Positions 5,882 through 6,797 of a DNA stretch of 6,797 nucleotides are shown here, piece after piece. Position numbers and translations under genes: made by a program. Within the stretch, counting starts at the first letter, position 1, and each line of letters starts with the position of its first letter. Under the pieces are notes generated by a model. That model saw only the letters and a list, made by a program, of their open reading frames with translations. It did no database searches and had not been told where the DNA came from. Source of the stretch: Candidatus Saccharimonadales bacterium (GTDB lineage Bacteria; Patescibacteriota; Saccharimonadia; Saccharimonadales; Saccharimonadaceae); NCBI GenBank assembly GCA_030151825.1, contig JASLCP010000047.1, forward strand, positions 1 to 6,797. The letters run 5' to 3'.

Positions 5882-6124
5882 ATGTACTTTCAGGCAGCAT
5901 CAGCACCGCACACGGTCGCTCGACAAGTACAAATGGTTAGCGCCAATCGCTCAAGGCTTTGCGGCCGACTGCGTGATGACGAACGACGCGACTTTCAGTC
6001 CCTGAGCCACGTCGTCGCCGATTTGCTGGCCAAGCGAGAGGTCCCCGAAAGTGCCAAAGCCACCTTCCTGACCAAAGCCACTGACTACCTTCACCGGTAT
6101 GCTGACGCTACCATCCGACCCTAG
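5882..6124 (+). CDS. Small 80-residue protein of unknown function
   Basis: I do not recognise this protein. It has no signal peptide, membrane segment or known metal motif; there is one cysteine (CGRLRDDERRDF segment). It looks mostly helical and mildly basic, with a charged Arg/Asp-rich stretch (about 24-37), then an amphipathic helix (FQSLSHVVADLLAKRE), a VPES turn, and a final helix with Lys, Tyr and Arg (about 57-76). A compact helical bundle or a small nucleic-acid- or protein-binding protein would fit, but that is inference. Support for it being a real gene: AGGAG (5871-5875) six bases before ATG, a strong promoter 58 bases upstream, and a stable hairpin right after the stop. It is monocistronic, between tRNA-Glu and guaD. 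Length and position do not suggest truncation. Confidence 0.8.
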   Translation: MYFQAASAPHTVARQVQMVSANRSRLCGRLRDDERRDFQSLSHVVADLLAKREVPESAKATFLTKATDYLHRYADATIRP

Positions 6125-6130
6125 CCACTA

Positions 6131-6187
6131 GAATCACCCTGTACCATTCCTTCCGAAAAGAGGGAAATGGTACAGGGTATTCTATTA
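6131..6187 (+). terminator. Hairpin terminator after the 80-residue gene
   Basis: ACCCTGTACCATT (6136-6148) pairs perfectly with 6166-6178. The stem can extend outward with GAAT/ATTC across a one-base bulge, and inward with CC/GG across another. The T-rich TATTCTATTATTA follows. It begins within about 12 bases of the stop codon of the upstream gene and separates that unit from the guaD promoter. Confidence 0.7.
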
Positions 6188-6213
6188 TTAGATCGCCTCG
6201 CCAATGGTATAGT
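6185..6213 (+). promoter_or_regulatory. guaD promoter, leaderless arrangement
   Basis: Extended -10: TG at 6205-6206 and TATAGT (6208-6213, 5 of 6 matches); the -35 is weak (TTATTA, 6185-6190) at 17-bp spacing. Six bases separate the -10 from ATG 6220, so the predicted transcription start falls on the A of the start codon. No Shine-Dalgarno sequence is present. Confidence 0.65.
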
Positions 6214-6219
6214 AGATAC

Positions 6220-6684
6220 ATGAACGAATTTATGAACCGGGCCATCGAACTATCACGCGAAGGCATGCGCCGTGGCGACGGCGGTCCTTTTGGTGCTGTC
6301 ATCGTCCAAAACGGCCAGATCATTGCCGAGGGCAACAACGAAGTCCTGACCACCAATGACCCAACCGCGCACGCCGAAGTCGTCGCCATCCGCCGCGCTT
6401 GCGCCACCCTCGGCCGCTTTGACCTATCGGACTGCGAGCTCTACACCAGTTGCGAACCCTGTCCTATGTGCTTTGGCGCCATCTATTGGGCTCGTCCTCA
6501 AAAAGTCTATTATGCCAATACTCGTACTGACGCCGCCGCTATCGAATTTGACGATTCGTTTATTTACGATGAGCTTGCCGTCGCCATCGACCAGCGATCA
6601 ATTCCATTCGAACATACTACATCGCCTCAGGCGCGCGTTGTCTTTGACGAATGGCAGCAAAAAACCGACAAAACTCAGTACTAG
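6220..6684 (+). CDS. guaD: Guanine deaminase (CDA-fold, GuaD type)
   Basis: Deaminates guanine to xanthine and ammonia with a bound zinc, in cytoplasmic purine salvage or breakdown. 154 residues, close to the 156 of Bacillus subtilis GuaD, which it resembles along its length. Zinc ligands: His51 in the HAE motif, and Cys81 and Cys84 in the PCPMC motif; Glu53 is the proton shuttle. GuaD-type features beyond the shared deaminase fold are GGPFGAVIV (21-29), NDPTAHAEV (46-54), TSCEPCPMCFGAIYWARP (76-93), DDSFIYDE (111-118), and a C-terminal tail ending in Tyr154, matching the tail Tyr that reaches the partner active site in the domain-swapped B. subtilis dimer. These set it apart from the tRNA adenosine deaminase TadA, the main alternative, although a few close homologues act on other purines or pterins. 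Complete, with its own promoter; no terminator is evident in the 113 bases after it. Confidence 0.92.
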   Translation: MNEFMNRAIELSREGMRRGDGGPFGAVIVQNGQIIAEGNNEVLTTNDPTAHAEVVAIRRACATLGRFDLSDCELYTSCEPCPMCFGAIYWARPQKVYYANTRTDAAAIEFDDSFIYDELAVAIDQRSIPFEHTTSPQARVVFDEWQQKTDKTQY

Positions 6685-6797
6685 CGACCGTGTCAAGAAG
6701 TGGATAACAGCGGACTTTGAAAATCAGTCTATTTCCTCTTGTGAAATCGACCCGTCTGCGTCATAATAACCGTAAGCTTGTCAGGTAAATAAATAGG

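Noticed and set aside
6699..6707. AGTGGATAA resembling a DnaA box (8 of 9 with TGTGGATAA)
   Set aside because: A single imperfect copy with no cluster, AT-rich unwinding region or dnaA/dnaN nearby; chance is likely.
6356..6766. 136-codon frame overlapping guaD and running past it
   Set aside because: It is the +1 frame-shadow of guaD, rich in Ser/Pro/Leu without any domain; the part beyond the guaD stop has no start site of its own.
6729..6797. Minus-strand open frame entering from the right edge (22 codons ending in TAG)
   Set aside because: Too short to judge and shows no recognisable family end; possibly the 3' end of a convergent gene but not supported.
1..6797. CRISPR arrays, insertion sequences and tandem repeats
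   Set aside because: No regularly spaced repeats, transposase-like genes or terminal inverted repeats were seen on either strand.

Overview
The window looks like ordinary chromosome from a small-genome Candidatus Saccharibacteria (TM7)-like member of the Patescibacteria/CPR. This is inferred from gene families and style: a DUF3048 (YerB-like) protein with a plain membrane anchor, very short gaps between genes, and several promoters placed so close to the start codon that the mRNAs should be leaderless. No marker gene settles the lineage. TAA, TAG and TGA all end genes here, so there is no sign of a recoded stop. Every gene is on the + strand.

Layout: (1) 77-1111, a membrane-anchored protein with a long basic disordered tail and a DUF4367-like outer domain. 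(2) 1153-2586, gltX, glutamyl-tRNA synthetase, with its own extended -10 promoter. (3) 2620-5625, a probable operon of a DUF3048 protein, a two-TM sensor histidine kinase and a single-domain response regulator. The kinase reading frame is broken by one in-frame TAA at 4188-4190, yet continues in the same frame on both sides, so it is a recent nonsense pseudogene, a split kinase, a readthrough gene or a base-call error. (4) 5663-5737, tRNA-Glu(CTC), with a strong promoter and a perfect 18-bp hairpin starting at its CCA end. (5) 5882-6124, an 80-residue unknown protein with a near-consensus promoter, a Shine-Dalgarno site and a downstream hairpin: a self-contained unit. (6) 6220-6684, guaD, guanine deaminase, probably leaderless. 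The last 113 bases (6685-6797) hold nothing I can support.

How the parts relate: GluRS and one of its substrate tRNAs lie about 3 kb apart. The DUF3048 protein, kinase and receiver look like a signalling set: the kinase has almost no extracytoplasmic loop, so the overlapping upstream DUF3048 protein is a plausible outside partner, and the receiver lacks an output domain, so its target is elsewhere. GuaD would salvage guanine to xanthine. Two translation-start styles coexist: leaderless (gltX, DUF3048 gene, guaD) and Shine-Dalgarno led (the first gene, kinase, regulator and the 80-residue gene).
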